Source: Sabulitectum sp964571965 (GTDB taxonomy: Bacteria > Fermentibacterota > Fermentibacteria > Fermentibacterales > JCC-6). From it: a stretch of DNA of 5,498 nucleotides. The notes under the pieces were generated by a model that saw nothing but the letters and a program-made list of their open reading frames with translations, was not told the DNA's origin and searched no databases. Position numbers and translations under genes: made by a program. The stretch covers positions 1-5,498 of the forward strand of contig CAZNFQ010000124.1 in assembly GCA_964571965.1 (NCBI GenBank). Direction: 5' to 3'. Within the stretch, counting starts at the first letter, position 1, and every line of letters starts with the position of its first letter. Positions 5,353-5,498 of this stretch are shown piece after piece.

Positions 5353-5498
5353 CTAAAAGGCCTTGTTGGCCTCCACCATCTCCTTGACCTTCATGAGACG
5401 GGTGGTATTTCCCCTCTCCATTTCGTCAAGTTTGAGACGAATGTACCTTATTGCTTCCTCTATCTCTGGAATCATAACGTACTCCAGGGAGTTAACCC
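5353..5498 (-). CDS. atpD (V-type; ntpD): V/A-type ATP synthase subunit D, C-terminal part only
   Basis: A minus-strand frame enters from the right edge and ends at TAG (complement of 5353-5355), giving the last 47 residues. It reads VNSLEYVMIPEIEEAIRYI, then RLKLDEMERGN, then TTRLMKVKEMVEANKAF. The N-(S/A)-L-E-Y-V-x-I-P segment followed by a charged helix with I-R/K-x-x-L-x-E-x-E-R is the hallmark of the C-terminal helix of subunit D of V/A-type ATPases. In the complex this subunit forms the central rotor shaft inside the A3B3 head and couples catalysis to the membrane ring. The usual protein is a little over 200 residues, so most of it lies outside the window. Presumably it is the last gene of a V/A-ATPase operon, since a terminator follows at once. 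The final residues after KVKEM diverge from what I recall of the family, but tails vary. Confidence 0.88.
   Translation of the reverse strand, partial: VNSLEYVMIPEIEEAIRYIRLKLDEMERGNTTRLMKVKEMVEANKAF

Overview
The window looks like a piece of a bacterial genome from the FCB side of the tree, or a related uncultured candidate phylum. Three things suggest this. The secreted proteins carry C-terminal domains that resemble type IX secretion (T9SS) type A sorting domains. A gingipain-like (peptidase C25) precursor begins at the left edge. The right edge holds the end of a V/A-type ATP synthase subunit D. Fermentibacterota, Eisenbacteria, WOR-3 or Cloacimonadota would all fit. This is inference from gene content, and no single marker here fixes the phylum.

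Layout from left to right. (1) 1-310, minus strand: the first 103 residues of a secreted protein with a signal peptide and a C25-propeptide-like segment, running off the left edge. (2) 311-1110: about 800 bases with no convincing gene. This stretch contains a strong plus-strand hairpin terminator (948-986) with no obvious gene in front of it, plus small palindromes. (3) 1185-1916, plus strand: a secreted 243-residue protein with a Rossmann/glutamine-amidotransferase-like look and the tail TTWGEIKASF. It is closed by a textbook terminator with a TTCG loop (1932-1963). (4) A near-consensus sigma70 promoter (2034-2061) drives two adjacent plus-strand genes, 2090-3868 and 3878-5293, separated by only 9 bases. 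Each encodes a signal peptide, exactly seven FG-GAP/VCBS calcium-loop repeats spaced about 50 residues apart (one complete seven-bladed beta-propeller), and a C-terminal sorting-like domain. The first also has a DWSGG N-terminal segment and a beta-sandwich module between propeller and tail. (5) 5353-5498, minus strand: the last 47 residues of V/A-ATPase subunit D, converging on the propeller operon. Its hairpin terminator lies in the short space between the two stop codons.

All four left-hand and central coding regions encode exported proteins, so this is probably a surface or secreted-protein locus beside a housekeeping ATPase operon. The propeller pair is probably co-transcribed and gives two differently decorated versions of the same scaffold, likely cell-surface or extracellular adhesion or ligand-binding proteins. 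No substrate, enzyme activity or new defence or mobile system can be read from the sequence. The most unusual items are the paired seven-repeat propellers, the cysteine-bearing calcium loops in the second one, the conserved-looking tail of the 243-residue protein, and the orphan terminator in the long gap.
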